Shown: one piece after another, positions 16,726-25,622 of the stretch
Layout: each line of letters starts with the position of its first letter
Position numbering within the stretch: position 1 is the first letter of the stretch
From: Chitinophaga sp. YR573
GTDB lineage: Bacteria; Bacteroidota; Bacteroidia; Chitinophagales; Chitinophagaceae
Length of the DNA stretch: 64,000 bases
Direction: 5' to 3'
Assembly: GCF_900110995.1 (NCBI RefSeq)
Contig: NZ_FOJF01000001.1
Span: forward strand, 947,199-1,011,198
Translations under genes and position numbers: made by a program
Notes under the pieces: model-generated
The model's input: the letters and a program-made list of their open reading frames with translations, nothing else
Databases searched by the model: none
Told to the model about the DNA's origin: nothing

Positions 16726-17253
16726 ATGAAAAATATCCTTTTTATGCTGCTTACCACCCTGGGAGCAACGATAACCTTTGCCCAGAAACCCTCTCTGCAA
16801 CAACAAATGGTTGGAACATGGAAATTAATCTCTGTTGATAATATATATCCGGACAGCAGCCGGGTACATCCCTATGGAGATAACCCCAGTGGCATGCTTG
16901 TATTTGATAAAAAGGGTAATTATGCAATACAGATCCTAAGAACAACAAGACCCCAGATAAAATCCGGTGATAAAAATACCTGCACTCCGGAAGAATACCT
17001 CGCTTTGGTACAAGGCAGTAATTCACACTTTGGAAAATACACCGTAGATGAACCAAATAAGACCATCACATTTAAAATTGAAAAGGCATTTTTCCCCAAC
17101 TGGGAAGGCACCGAACAAAAACGTAGTTACATTTATACAGGCAATGAAATCAGGTATGTAGTTACGCATACCACACAAGGCGGAAAGGCAGTAATTGCTG
17201 AAGTAGCCTGGAAAAGGGACTTATCAAACGACATTTCGTTCCAGGCACAATAA
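16726..17253 (+). CDS. Secreted lipocalin-like domain protein
   Basis: 175 residues with signal peptide MKNILFMLLTTLGATITFAQ followed by a lipocalin-like beta-barrel domain: QQQMVGTWKLISVDNIYPDS at the start, GMLVFDKKGNYAIQI, GKYTVDEPNKTITFKIE and a final AEVAWKRD strand. Proteins of this type are common in Bacteroidota and have no defined ligand. It starts next to a divergent AraC gene and is followed after 45 bases by a serine hydrolase on the same strand. Confidence 0.78.
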   Translation: MKNILFMLLTTLGATITFAQKPSLQQQMVGTWKLISVDNIYPDSSRVHPYGDNPSGMLVFDKKGNYAIQILRTTRPQIKSGDKNTCTPEEYLALVQGSNSHFGKYTVDEPNKTITFKIEKAFFPNWEGTEQKRSYIYTGNEIRYVVTHTTQGGKAVIAEVAWKRDLSNDISFQAQ

Positions 17254-17298
17254 AAGACTATATATATTTGTATCTTCAGAGAAGATAACCCATTACCA

Positions 17299-18333
17299 AT
17301 GCGTAAAAATATCTTCATTACTCTGTTATTCTTCGTAGCAAGTCTCTATGCCAACGCACAAAGACGTAGAAGCAGCTTAATAGATTCAGCTGTTAGTCGT
17401 GCAGCAGCGATTTTCATGAGTGATACTACGAGGCAGGCGCTTTCCATAGGCATATATAACCATGGGAATTTATACACGTATCATTTCGGTAAAACAATAA
17501 AACCTGATGATGAAAGCCTCTACGAGATAGGTTCTATTACGAAAACAATGACCGGCACCCTACTCGCTAATGCGGTTGTAGAGAAGAAGATAAAGCTGGA
17601 TGATGATATCCGTAAATACATGGATGGGAATTATCCAAATCTGGAATACCAAGGACAACCTATCCGCATTTCACAATTGCTGAATCACAGCTCAGGTCTT
17701 CCTAATAATCTTCCTCCTGAACCAGTACCCGGTAAGGAATACACACGCAAACAATTCTATGAAGATCTGCATCTTGTTAAACTGGATACGGTACCTGGCA
17801 TCAAATTAAGCTATTCCAATTCGGCAGCTCAGTTACTCAGTTATATTTTAGAGCGAGTATATCATAAAACCTATGATCAGCTTTTAGCCCGGTATATTAC
17901 TACCCCATTATATATGGAGAACACAGGTATACATGTTTCCAGACACTTAATGAAAGGTTACGATAAAGACGGAAATGTAATGCCTTATAACACCAGCGGA
18001 GCAGCAGGCGCTATTCGCTCTACCATTCCTGATATGCTAAAATATATAGGTTATGAAATGGACGAAAAGAATCCTGTTGTAGCGTTAACGCATGCTCCCA
18101 CCTGGGGAGATATACAATATTATGCAATGGGGCTTAACTGGCAGATGGCACATAGGGCTGGCAATGAAAGAAGTATTTTTCAAAGCGGCGGTACCAGGGG
18201 TTTCAGCAGCAGCCTTACATTTTACCCTGAACTTCATACAGGTATTGTATTACTTACAAACGAAGCAGACAGAACCGCCCAGGATAAATTAAGTGAGGCA
18301 GCACAACAGATCTTTATCCTGTTAAATCATTAA
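17299..18333 (+). CDS. Serine beta-lactamase-fold hydrolase (class C / esterase type)
   Basis: 344 residues with signal peptide MRKNIFITLLFFVASLYANA. The beta-lactamase/D-peptidase fold motifs are present: SxxK as GSITKT (S79-K82), YxN as YSN (172-174), and SGGTRG near residue 295 in place of the KTG/HxG box. Such periplasmic enzymes include class C lactamases, D-aminopeptidases and esterases, and the altered third motif leans toward an esterase or peptidase. A TATATTTG box at 17263-17270 may be its own promoter core; a terminator hairpin follows. Confidence 0.85.
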   Translation: MRKNIFITLLFFVASLYANAQRRRSSLIDSAVSRAAAIFMSDTTRQALSIGIYNHGNLYTYHFGKTIKPDDESLYEIGSITKTMTGTLLANAVVEKKIKLDDDIRKYMDGNYPNLEYQGQPIRISQLLNHSSGLPNNLPPEPVPGKEYTRKQFYEDLHLVKLDTVPGIKLSYSNSAAQLLSYILERVYHKTYDQLLARYITTPLYMENTGIHVSRHLMKGYDKDGNVMPYNTSGAAGAIRSTIPDMLKYIGYEMDEKNPVVALTHAPTWGDIQYYAMGLNWQMAHRAGNERSIFQSGGTRGFSSSLTFYPELHTGIVLLTNEADRTAQDKLSEAAQQIFILLNH

Positions 18334-18389
18334 GCCATTTTCAAAATTTCCTTTCTGTCAGGAACAATCATGAAAGAAAGACCCTTTAT

Positions 18390-18426
18390 AATTAGCCCAT
18401 CTGTAAAATACACAGGTGGGCTAATT
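18390..18426 (+). terminator. Terminator hairpin after the serine hydrolase gene
   Basis: A 15-base stem with one G-U pair (AATTAGCCCATCTGT / ACAGGTGGGCTAATT) and a seven-base loop, followed by ATTTAAATTATT. Its ACAGGTGGGC arm recurs in the hairpin at 19388-19426. Confidence 0.7.
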
Positions 18427-18519
18427 ATTTAAATTATTACCCCCAGGCAACCCTTTCCCCACGTTCTCCGTATTAAGGTATTGATACAACAATAACGTGC
18501 TTTAAATAAATCTTAAAAA

Positions 18520-19374
18520 ATGAAATATCAATTTAAAATTGCGGCATTTGTCGCGATGTGTTTTACTATGTCTGTACTTTCGAGCTGTTCAAAGGATGAT
18601 AATCCATCAAATCCTACTTCCAAAGGAACAACTGTAAAGCTGGCCACCACCACTAAATTCGGTAGCGTTATGACAGACAGTCTCGGAAACAGCCTGTACT
18701 TCTTTTCACTGGATGCAAATGGTACATCCGGTTGTACAGGAGGTTGCCTTGCTGCATGGCCCATATTCTATAAAGAACATCTTACTATCGACACTTCATT
18801 GAAAGCTGCTGACTTCGGAGTAATTACCCGTGCTGATGGTTCAAAACAAACTACCTATAAAGGATGGCCCCTGTATTATTATGCAGGTGATGTAAAAGCA
18901 GGAGATATTAATGGAGATGGTGCTAATAATATCTGGTTCATAGCTAAACCAGATTATACTGTAATGCTCGCTAATCAGCAGTTAACAGGTAATGATGGTG
19001 TGCAGTATAACAGTCAGCTGCAACCCGGGCAGGAAGTAACACAGTACATTACAGATGCTTATGGCAGAACATTGTATGCATTCGCTCATGATCATAACAA
19101 TACCAATGTTTATACAAAAGCAGACTTTAGTAATAATGCCACATGGCCTATTTACGAAGTAGATAGTATTAAATATATTCCGTCCATACTGGACAAAGCA
19201 TCGTTCGTAAAAATCAATGTTTTCGGAAAATCACAGATCACTTATAAAGGATGGCCTTTATATTATTTCGGCCCTGATGCACAAACAAGGGGTAATACAA
19301 AAGGTGTAAGCGTACCAACACCTGGTGTATGGCCATATGTAAACCTGAACACAGCGGCTGCGCCTATACAATAA
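18520..19374 (+). CDS. Lipoprotein with two secreted-repeat (COG4315) domains
   Basis: 284 residues, lipobox VLSSC (C23). Two copies of the secreted repeat of unknown function follow. The first (about 38-150) has LGNSLYFFSLDANGTSGCTG, GCLAAWPIFY and TYKGWPLYYYAGD. The second (about 165-284) has YGRTLYAFAHDHNN, ATWPIYEVD and TYKGWPLYYFGPD. The first copy also carries DINGDGANN, a calcium-loop-like stretch. Relatives are surface or periplasmic lipoproteins of unclear role, sometimes linked to oxidative or redox functions. The gene is bracketed by two similar hairpins. Confidence 0.82.
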   Translation: MKYQFKIAAFVAMCFTMSVLSSCSKDDNPSNPTSKGTTVKLATTTKFGSVMTDSLGNSLYFFSLDANGTSGCTGGCLAAWPIFYKEHLTIDTSLKAADFGVITRADGSKQTTYKGWPLYYYAGDVKAGDINGDGANNIWFIAKPDYTVMLANQQLTGNDGVQYNSQLQPGQEVTQYITDAYGRTLYAFAHDHNNTNVYTKADFSNNATWPIYEVDSIKYIPSILDKASFVKINVFGKSQITYKGWPLYYFGPDAQTRGNTKGVSVPTPGVWPYVNLNTAAAPIQ

Positions 19375-19387
19375 ACAGTGAACAGTG

Positions 19388-19426
19388 AATATTGCCCGCC
19401 TGTACTATTGACAGGTGGGCAATATT
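19388..19426. terminator. Bidirectional terminator hairpin overlapping the pirin-like gene end
   Basis: AATATTGCCCGCCTGT pairs with ACAGGTGGGCAATATT (one G-U pair) around a seven-base loop; TTTC follows on the plus strand. It ends transcription of the secreted-repeat gene and also contains the last codons of the convergent pirin-like gene. Confidence 0.7.
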
Positions 19427-20064
19427 TCAATCATCAGTATAATAGCATTGTTCGATAACGCCTCCAGTTCCACTTCTTCGATCTCTGATAAACCCAGGCT
19501 ATCCCCTGCATTCAGCAAGCGATACTGCACTTCAAATACCCCCTCTATTACAAAAGCAAACATACTGTTTCCGGGATCTGAAAGCTTATACACTGCCTCT
19601 TCCCTGCCACCGAACTTTCCGATCATTACACCCTTACATAATTCAAGGAGCTGATTTTTTTCTGCATCCAAATCAAAATCAATCAACCTTGATGAGGTTG
19701 TGCCTTTAATCCATATCTGCAAAAACTTAATCAGCTCCGATTCATAAGGATTGGTTAATGAAAAAGAGGTACCGGCCTTCATACTCAACAACTGTATTTG
19801 TCCGGCTGTGATAATATCATTATTACAGGAAAGTGCACCCACCACAGGAATTAAAATAATATCCGAATCTTCTTCCACACTCATCGTGAGGCTATGCCCT
19901 CCTGCAAGCGTATCTTCATTTAAAACATACAAAGCGCCAAACGGCGTTTTATGCTCATTATAATATCTTCCGAAATTAAAGGTGTTGTAACTCCTGAACC
20001 ACGGCAGTTCATTCAAACCACGTTCTGCTGCCAGGAATATTTTTCCTTTGGATTGAGGTACCAT
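19405..20064 (-). CDS. Pirin-like cupin protein without the usual metal histidines
   Basis: 219 residues read as a bicupin of the pirin/YhhW type: RGLNELPWFRSYNTFNFGRY, then FGALYVLNEDTLAGGHSLTM, IPVVGALSCND and a C-terminal second domain. In typical pirins the second segment is HPHRGFE-like and binds iron. Here it reads GGHSLTMSVEEDSD, so the H-P-H ligands are missing and quercetinase activity is unlikely. It starts 2 bases after the stop of the upstream unknown gene, as the last gene of the dioxygenase operon. Its stop lies in a terminator loop. Confidence 0.72.
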   Translation of the reverse strand: MVPQSKGKIFLAAERGLNELPWFRSYNTFNFGRYYNEHKTPFGALYVLNEDTLAGGHSLTMSVEEDSDIILIPVVGALSCNNDIITAGQIQLLSMKAGTSFSLTNPYESELIKFLQIWIKGTTSSRLIDFDLDAEKNQLLELCKGVMIGKFGGREEAVYKLSDPGNSMFAFVIEGVFEVQYRLLNAGDSLGLSEIEEVELEALSNNAIILMIEILPTCQ

Positions 20065-20066
20065 GA

Positions 20067-20567
20067 TTATTTAATTTCCTTTAATGAATAGATGCTCAGG
20101 AAAGGCTGCATCGCAAACTGTTCGGTCAGTATTTCACCATTAACAGGTGTTGTATCAAGAGCAACCAGTAACTGGTTGCCTATGGTATCATACCATGTAA
20201 GCGGCTCTGACATGAAGTTGACAGCTACCTGATGTTTGCTCTTATCCTTAATATCTGAATTGATGATTTCAAACTTGTAATTTGAAAAGGGCAGAAAAAG
20301 CTTCCCCGAATTATTCAGGATATCCGGCACTTTCCTGTTCAGTTGTTTCAAATATCCAACGACAGAGCCACTTACCAGGAAATGTAATTTATCTGCATTT
20401 GGTACATAGGTGATCAGCTCACCAAATGTGGAGTATTTCTTCTCCTGGTTATATAGCTGTGCCTGCATTAAGAACTCAGTATAGGAGTCATTGAATACCA
20501 GTTTCTCCCAGGCGGACTGGGAGCTGGCATCAATGATCTTCCTATACAATAAGCGTATTACTCTCAT
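20067..20567 (-). CDS. Unknown protein in the dioxygenase operon
   Basis: 166 residues, no signal peptide and no membrane segment. I do not recognise the family. Visible segments include an amphipathic start (MRVIRLLYRKIIDASSQSAW), TYVPNADKLHFLVSGSVVGY and DTIGNQLLVALDTTPVNGE, consistent with a mixed alpha/beta cytoplasmic protein. It is real on context: its ATG overlaps the dioxygenase stop by one base (TGATG) and its stop lies 2 bases before the pirin-like start, so the three are almost certainly co-translated. Confidence 0.7.
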   Translation of the reverse strand: MRVIRLLYRKIIDASSQSAWEKLVFNDSYTEFLMQAQLYNQEKKYSTFGELITYVPNADKLHFLVSGSVVGYLKQLNRKVPDILNNSGKLFLPFSNYKFEIINSDIKDKSKHQVAVNFMSEPLTWYDTIGNQLLVALDTTPVNGEILTEQFAMQPFLSIYSLKEIK

Positions 20568-21316
20568 CAGGCGCTCACATAAATAGTATGAGTAAGTACA
20601 TAACCCGCAGATACACTGCCTGTAACAGTAGACAATTCAGTCGTCAGTGAATCACTGAAAACCATGTCGGCTGTATTGGCCGTATCCTGTGTGCCATGCG
20701 CTTTATAATCGGTTGCAGTTGTGTACACTGTATTACAAACATCTGTAGGGAAAGCGATCTGTGTTACCAGCAGAGAGGTACCCGCAGAATTGTAAATATG
20801 TGCATGGATATGCGGTGCCCTTGGAGAATACCAGCCCGGGAATATACTGGTAAAAGTAACCAGTCCGTTCGAATCCGTGGTCTGTCTTCCGCGCAGGAAA
20901 TGCGATGCTGTATAGTCTACAGTAGCATATCCACCACCCGGAGTATCTGTATATTCTGAGTAATATCCCACTGCCGTACAATGCCAGATATCCACCAGTG
21001 CACCGGAAAGTGCCGCACAACTGTTGTTTGTGTTTTTAATTGTGATTTTAATGGTCAAGGGCACTCCTGACTGTCCGTCAACAATATTACTTCTTACATA
21101 AGAAGAAGGAGTGATGGTAGGATAAGGACCTGCCGTTTCAGAAGAAGTAGCTGTGCAGGAGCCGGAACTGGAGCTTCCGGTGGAAGTACTATCAGTTGTC
21201 GTGGTGGTAGTGGCAGCAGTTGTATCATGGTCCTTACCGCAGGAACCTGCCAGTGGTGCAATTGCAGCAAGTCCTAAAGCTGCCAGTCCGCTTTTCAAAA
21301 AATGTTTTCTTTCCAT
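20567..21316 (-). CDS. Exported intradiol ring-cleavage dioxygenase-like protein
   Basis: 249 residues. The N-terminus MERKHFLKSGLAALGLAAIA ends in a lipobox-like LAGSC (C26), then a Thr/Ser-rich linker (32-58). The catalytic domain shows ETAGPYP, VDIWHCTAVGYYS, LRGRQTTDSNG and IFPGWYSPRAPHIHAH. The non-haem Fe(III) ligands of intradiol dioxygenases are two Tyr and two His; Y118 or Y119, Y163, H169 and H171 fit. Catechol-type ring opening is the family reaction, but exported Bacteroidota members have no proven substrate. First gene of a three-gene operon. Confidence 0.85.
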   Translation of the reverse strand: MERKHFLKSGLAALGLAAIAPLAGSCGKDHDTTAATTTTTTDSTSTGSSSSGSCTATSSETAGPYPTITPSSYVRSNIVDGQSGVPLTIKITIKNTNNSCAALSGALVDIWHCTAVGYYSEYTDTPGGGYATVDYTASHFLRGRQTTDSNGLVTFTSIFPGWYSPRAPHIHAHIYNSAGTSLLVTQIAFPTDVCNTVYTTATDYKAHGTQDTANTADMVFSDSLTTELSTVTGSVSAGYVLTHTIYVSA

Positions 21317-21463
21317 TGTTCGCCGTTTTTAAAGATGAGTGGTCGTGGTATATAAATTAACCGTACTATAAATATATCGTCAGAAACAGACCTTTATTGT
21401 ATTTAAGCGGTAAATGTCCTTTTTGTTGCGGTGAATATTCTTTTTTACCGGTAATACGGTTTT

Positions 21464-21496
21464 TTTGCGGCCGGAGGGTAAACGTATTTAAATTTG
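21464..21496 (+). promoter_or_regulatory. Possible promoter of the M43 protease gene
   Basis: TTTG at 21464-21467 and TAAATTTG at 21489-21496, 21 bases apart, approximate the Bacteroidota promoter. The start codon is 105 bases further on, implying a long leader. Confidence 0.4.
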
Positions 21497-21600
21497 AATT
21501 ATATTCGGTAGGTAAACCCGATCCTCTGGAATCTATCAATCTCTCTCCCGGCGATTTCACCCTCAAGATAGATGCATGAGTCAACCCAAATCTGTAACAA

Positions 21601-22584
21601 ATGAAAAAGCTATCAATTTTATTAGCCTGTGGAATTATCTTTATTACATCGTGTTCCAAACCAGACAACAATTCATCTGAAAAACCTGTAACGGGCAACA
21701 CGACTACCGCTGCAAAAGAGAGACATTGCGGCACTATGGAAGTATTAAATGAGCAACTAAAAAGTGATCCAACCCTGGCATCCCGGATGGCGGCAATAGA
21801 AGCCAATACAAACCGGATCATGGAAAACAAATCCCTTTACCGTCTTCTGCCAGATGGTAGTATTATGATCCCTGTTGTTGTAAATGTGTTGTATAAAACC
21901 ACCGCACAGAACATTTCAGCGGCACAGATACAATCACAGATCGACGTATTAAACAATGATTATAACGGACTTAACTCAGAATTCAGCACTGTACCTGCCC
22001 TGTTTTCATCTGTAAAAGCAAGTGTAGGGGTGCATTTTGTACTTAAGTCAGTAGTACGCAAATCTACAACTGTAACCACCTGGTCTACCAATGATGCCAT
22101 GAAGAAAAGCACTTCCGGTGGTATCAATCCAACTACACCAGACTCAGTGTTAAACCTTTGGGTGGTAGGTGCTATGAGCGGTGGTGTAATCGGTTATGCA
22201 CAATTCCCAGGTGGCGCCAGCGCTACCGATGGAGTGGTGATTGCATACGACTGCTTCGGTAATACCGGTACTGCAACAGCTCCATTTGGACTGGGCAGAA
22301 CGGCTACACACGAAATAGGCCACTACCTGAACCTCCGGCATATCTGGGGTGATGCTACCTGCGGTAATGACCTGGTAGGTGATACCCCACTGCATAATGC
22401 CGCTAACTATGGTTGCCCTTCTTACCCGCATTACAGTACGTGTACAGGTACTCCGGTGGAAATGACCATGAACTACATGGATTATACTGATGATGCATGT
22501 ATGTATATGTTTACAGCCGGACAAAAAACCAGGATGCTGGCTACCTTTGTTTCCGGCGGCGGCCGTTATGGCTTTGCACATTAA
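21601..22584 (+). CDS. M43-family (pappalysin-like) zinc metalloprotease, lipoprotein
   Basis: 327 residues, lipobox ITSC (C18). The metzincin site HEIGHYLNLRH (H237, E238, H241, H247) is followed by GDTPLHNAANYGCPSYP with cysteines and by the Met-turn NYMDYTDDACMYMFT (about 288-302), diagnostic of M43 pappalysin-type cytophagalysins. IPVVVNVLYKT near residue 90 and the AQIQSQIDVLNNDYNGLN helix are also family features. It probably degrades proteins at the cell surface. No sorting domain follows, so it is probably membrane-anchored through the lipid. A hypothetical secreted gene follows after 41 bases. Confidence 0.92.
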   Translation: MKKLSILLACGIIFITSCSKPDNNSSEKPVTGNTTTAAKERHCGTMEVLNEQLKSDPTLASRMAAIEANTNRIMENKSLYRLLPDGSIMIPVVVNVLYKTTAQNISAAQIQSQIDVLNNDYNGLNSEFSTVPALFSSVKASVGVHFVLKSVVRKSTTVTTWSTNDAMKKSTSGGINPTTPDSVLNLWVVGAMSGGVIGYAQFPGGASATDGVVIAYDCFGNTGTATAPFGLGRTATHEIGHYLNLRHIWGDATCGNDLVGDTPLHNAANYGCPSYPHYSTCTGTPVEMTMNYMDYTDDACMYMFTAGQKTRMLATFVSGGGRYGFAH

Positions 22585-22625
22585 ATAAAAACTCCGGGAG
22601 AGAGTTTTATTTGTATTTTTCAGGC

Positions 22626-23306
22626 ATGAAAACAAGGGGATGTTTACTAACTGTAATGATCGTATTTATTGGATGTCAGCTACATGCACAAACGATCTTA
22701 TCTAAGACAGAAACAGTGGCAATTTTCACAGATAGTATTAAAGCTAAAAATGGCATTAAATCCCCCATCCGCAGGGCTTACACTTACAACGATAAAACAG
22801 GAAAATACTACCTGGCATTGTCAGAAAGTATTGATTCAATAGCAGCCGATAACGATACGTTACATTATACCATTAAAGGGACCTGCTTGCAGGAAACACC
22901 CGAAGGACTTGTAAAAAAATGGGAACTGAATGATCATAAAAGACCAGACATGGATGAAGAATCTTCCATCTGGTTCTGGACAAAGCTCTGTGAAGTAAAA
23001 GATCTTGATGGAGACGGTATCGTAGAGCCTCTTATTGTATATGGTAGCGCAGGATTAAATGGTACCGATGATGGAAGAATAAAAATACTGCTTTATTACA
23101 AGGGACAAAAAACAGCTATCAGACATCAGAATTCAGTGTTGGACGACGGAAGGATTACTGATATAGATGCGGCCTTTTATACCTTACCTCTCCCCATACA
23201 ACAACATATCAGGAAACTAATGAAAACCCTTGCAGATAAAAACTTCGCTATTTTCGCTACAAACTACGAAGCGAAAATGAATAAAAAAGCCATACATATA
23301 GAATAA
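22626..23306 (+). CDS. Hypothetical secreted protein (M949_RS01915-like)
   Basis: 226 residues from the ATG at 22626; this start gives a signal peptide (MKTRGCLLTVMIVFIGCQLHAQ), whereas the longer frame runs back into the protease gene. The body has TYNDKTGKYYLALSES, CEVKDLDGDGIVEPLIVYGS (an FG-GAP-like calcium loop) and DGRIKILLYYKGQKTAIRHQ, which resemble Bacteroidota proteins labelled M949_RS01915. Those are annotated as surface-polysaccharide related without firm evidence. It ends 7 bases before the convergent gene. Confidence 0.62.
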   Translation: MKTRGCLLTVMIVFIGCQLHAQTILSKTETVAIFTDSIKAKNGIKSPIRRAYTYNDKTGKYYLALSESIDSIAADNDTLHYTIKGTCLQETPEGLVKKWELNDHKRPDMDEESSIWFWTKLCEVKDLDGDGIVEPLIVYGSAGLNGTDDGRIKILLYYKGQKTAIRHQNSVLDDGRITDIDAAFYTLPLPIQQHIRKLMKTLADKNFAIFATNYEAKMNKKAIHIE

Positions 23307-23313
23307 CTACTCT

Positions 23314-23988
23314 TTATTTATACTGATAAAAAATACCGGTATCAAAAGGTGTCCATACACAGGCTTTTTGTCCACAGCTTTTCAGCCCGTTATTGGCCCA
23401 GGTATTACAGGTATAAAATAAATTATAGTGACCCTTTGCTTCGTAGAAAGCATCGTTCTTACCGTAGTTGGCATTCGTTACGATATGTATAAATTCCCCT
23501 TTCTCGTTTGTATCAAAGCGCTTTTGTATAAATGCAATCAGCCGTTGATATTGTTCATTGCTGATATTGATCTTCACACAATTCTTTCCTTCATGCATCT
23601 GTTTGTAAAAAGTAGCATGAATAGCAGAAGTGCTTAAAGCAAAAGCCGCTTTAAAAGCAGTACTGAATTTCAGATCTGCCCATGTAGGCGTTTCCAGGTA
23701 AAAACCCTTATCTCCCCAGCCAAAAGCAATAAACTGAGCCAATGTATCCTTACCGGTTGTATTCTCAAAAGAAACACTTTTGCTCCAGTCTATATATTCA
23801 TTCCTTAAAGGTAGTACCAGGTCGGTATGCACCCCATTCGTAAGAATATAGATGGCAATATCATTGTTTGTTGCATCTTCTTTTGAAACACTAAGTCTGG
23901 ATAAAATAAAAGCAGAGAGTAAATAAACGCCCACAAAGAGCACAAGGGCCAGTACAGAAATGCCACTAATCTTCAGTATCTTCTTCAA
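23314..23988 (-). CDS. TIGR02117/DUF2459-family membrane-anchored protein
   Basis: 224 residues with one N-terminal membrane segment (ISGISVLALVLFVGVYLLSAFI) and an extracytoplasmic domain containing TNGVHTDLVLPLRNEYIDWS, FIAFGWGDKGFYLETPTW and YNLFYTCNTWANNGLKSCG, as in TIGR02117, a family first noted near urease genes and of unknown function. The start is a TTG at 23986-23988; no ATG is available before the membrane segment, so the TTG is needed to keep the anchor. The conserved Cys/His pattern suggests an NlpC/P60-like fold, but that is inference. Confidence 0.8.
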   Translation of the reverse strand: MKKILKISGISVLALVLFVGVYLLSAFILSRLSVSKEDATNNDIAIYILTNGVHTDLVLPLRNEYIDWSKSVSFENTTGKDTLAQFIAFGWGDKGFYLETPTWADLKFSTAFKAAFALSTSAIHATFYKQMHEGKNCVKINISNEQYQRLIAFIQKRFDTNEKGEFIHIVTNANYGKNDAFYEAKGHYNLFYTCNTWANNGLKSCGQKACVWTPFDTGIFYQYK

Positions 23989-24053
23989 TTGATGTGTTAT
24001 AGTTATTATAAAAATACCTAATTATGTTTTAATTTCAGGAAAATTTATCACTC

Positions 24054-24566
24054 ATGATCAGTAAGCCACAACCCGGCGAATATGTAGACTACCAGGGAGC
24101 ATACATTAACATGGTAGGTAATATGCCTGTGCTGGATGTATTGACAGCCTCAAAGTCAAACACACATGCACTGCTATACAGCATCCCTTTAGAGAAGGAA
24201 GAATATGCTTATGCAGAAGGTAAATGGACCGTTAAAGAGGTTGTGAACCATATGATAGATACAGAGAGAATCCTAGCATACCGTCTCTTAGCTTTTGCCC
24301 GTGGTGAAAAACAGGGATTACCCGGATTTGAACAGGACGACTACGCACAGCAGTCCTTTGCCAACGAACGCCTGCTCCACGACCTGGCCGACGAATTCAG
24401 GGCCGTACGTGAATCCTCTCTGTACCTTATACGTAACCTTAATGAAAAGCAGCTGGCTAATATCGGCACGTCTAATAACCACCCGCTTTCAGCAAGAGCA
24501 TTGGTATATATGATAGCAGGACATGAACTGTATCATCTCAAACTCCTGAAAGAAAGATATTTATAA
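24054..24566 (+). CDS. DinB-family protein
   Basis: 170 residues, cytoplasmic. DinB four-helix-bundle features: EGKWTVKEVVNHMIDTERI (H66) and AGHELYHLKLLKERY (H157, H161). The three histidines form the metal site of DinB/YfiT proteins. Relatives include thiol (bacillithiol or mycothiol) transferases and uncharacterised damage-inducible proteins. The gene diverges from the TIGR02117 gene across 65 bases, and its last 6 bases overlap the convergent DUF5009 gene. Confidence 0.87.
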   Translation: MISKPQPGEYVDYQGAYINMVGNMPVLDVLTASKSNTHALLYSIPLEKEEYAYAEGKWTVKEVVNHMIDTERILAYRLLAFARGEKQGLPGFEQDDYAQQSFANERLLHDLADEFRAVRESSLYLIRNLNEKQLANIGTSNNHPLSARALVYMIAGHELYHLKLLKERYL

Positions 24567-25622
24567 CTTAAAAAAGATCTGCTTCTTATATAACCAGTAG
24601 CACAGGTACCATTCCAGGAATAAGGTAACCAGCGCTGATAATATTTTTATTGGTATAAAGATCGCTACCACTCCGTTTACCCATTGTGCGCCTACCGTTT
24701 CAAAAAACAGGTACAGGAATATAGCGTTCATTCCTACCACTACAGCTATCCAGGTATACCTGCTGTGTTCCTTTACATCTATCCACCAGTACAGCGCTGC
24801 CAGGATCAGTAATACCCATCCCGCAGAGGCGAGTACAAAACCTGCGGTACTGATACGTTTGATAATGGGCGAGATATTACTGATATCTGCACCAAAACCA
24901 AGTGCCAGTGCAATCACTCCTGCTATTAACAGCACCACTGTTTTCTTATTGCCACTATTGGCAGTCATTAAGAATTTACCTGCCGTCATACCCCATATTG
25001 TATGGGCGGCAGTAGGAATAATATTGATCGCGACCCAGCCATCAGGATTGATCTTTCCCATCAGCAGCGTATCCATATAGGCACCAAAATTATGGTACTC
25101 TACAAAGGGTTGGTCATATCCCGGCATTAATACTGTTCTGTATAATACATCACTCAGAATAATTAATAATAGCCCTGTTACAATCTGGAAAGTAATAGAG
25201 CGGTCTATAATCAGATAAGCAATGATAGCGGTAACAGACAACTGTGTTAACACATTCCAGAGTTCCCATACCATCTTACCGGAATAGATACAATGTAAAC
25301 CGGTGCCGAATAAGAATAGTTTGATACTTCTTATCAGAATATGTTTAAAGTTCTGCTTCCAGGTAATGCCTTTCTTTCTTTTGCTCTCAAAAGAGATATA
25401 CATGGCCGTTCCTGCCATGAACATAAAGGCTGGCTGTACAAGGTCCCAGAAACGTAATCCGTGCCAGGGATGGTGGAAGAACTGATTAATGAGCATGTTA
25501 TTGTCCAGATGTCTCAGGGATTCATATACCAGGCAGCTTTCTCCTGCCAGCAGGATCATAATCACACCACGCATTACATCTAAGGACAATAAACGTTTGT
25601 TACTATTGAACGGTGATTGCAT
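24561..25622 (-). CDS. DUF5009 / NagX-type membrane acyltransferase
   Basis: 353 residues with about ten membrane segments. It begins RLLSLDVMRGVIMILLAGES and WDLVQPAFMFMAGTAMYISF, signatures of the DUF5009/HGSNAT (heparan-alpha-glucosaminide N-acetyltransferase-like) superfamily, which moves acetyl groups across the membrane to amino sugars. The family catalytic histidine is expected in the first periplasmic region (FFHHPWHGLRFW is the candidate). It overlaps the DUF4832 gene by 20 bases, so it is the last gene of the SusC/SusD unit. Acetylation of an imported sugar is a reasonable guess. Confidence 0.8.
   Translation of the reverse strand: MQSPFNSNKRLLSLDVMRGVIMILLAGESCLVYESLRHLDNNMLINQFFHHPWHGLRFWDLVQPAFMFMAGTAMYISFESKRKKGITWKQNFKHILIRSIKLFLFGTGLHCIYSGKMVWELWNVLTQLSVTAIIAYLIIDRSITFQIVTGLLLIILSDVLYRTVLMPGYDQPFVEYHNFGAYMDTLLMGKINPDGWVAINIIPTAAHTIWGMTAGKFLMTANSGNKKTVVLLIAGVIALALGFGADISNISPIIKRISTAGFVLASAGWVLLILAALYWWIDVKEHSRYTWIAVVVGMNAIFLYLFFETVGAQWVNGVVAIFIPIKILSALVTLFLEWYLCYWLYKKQIFFKL

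Noticed and set aside
21366..21830. A 154-codon minus-strand frame overlapping the M43 protease start
   Set aside because: It is antisense to a well-supported signal peptide and lipobox, has no family features, and its codon pattern mirrors the protease reading.
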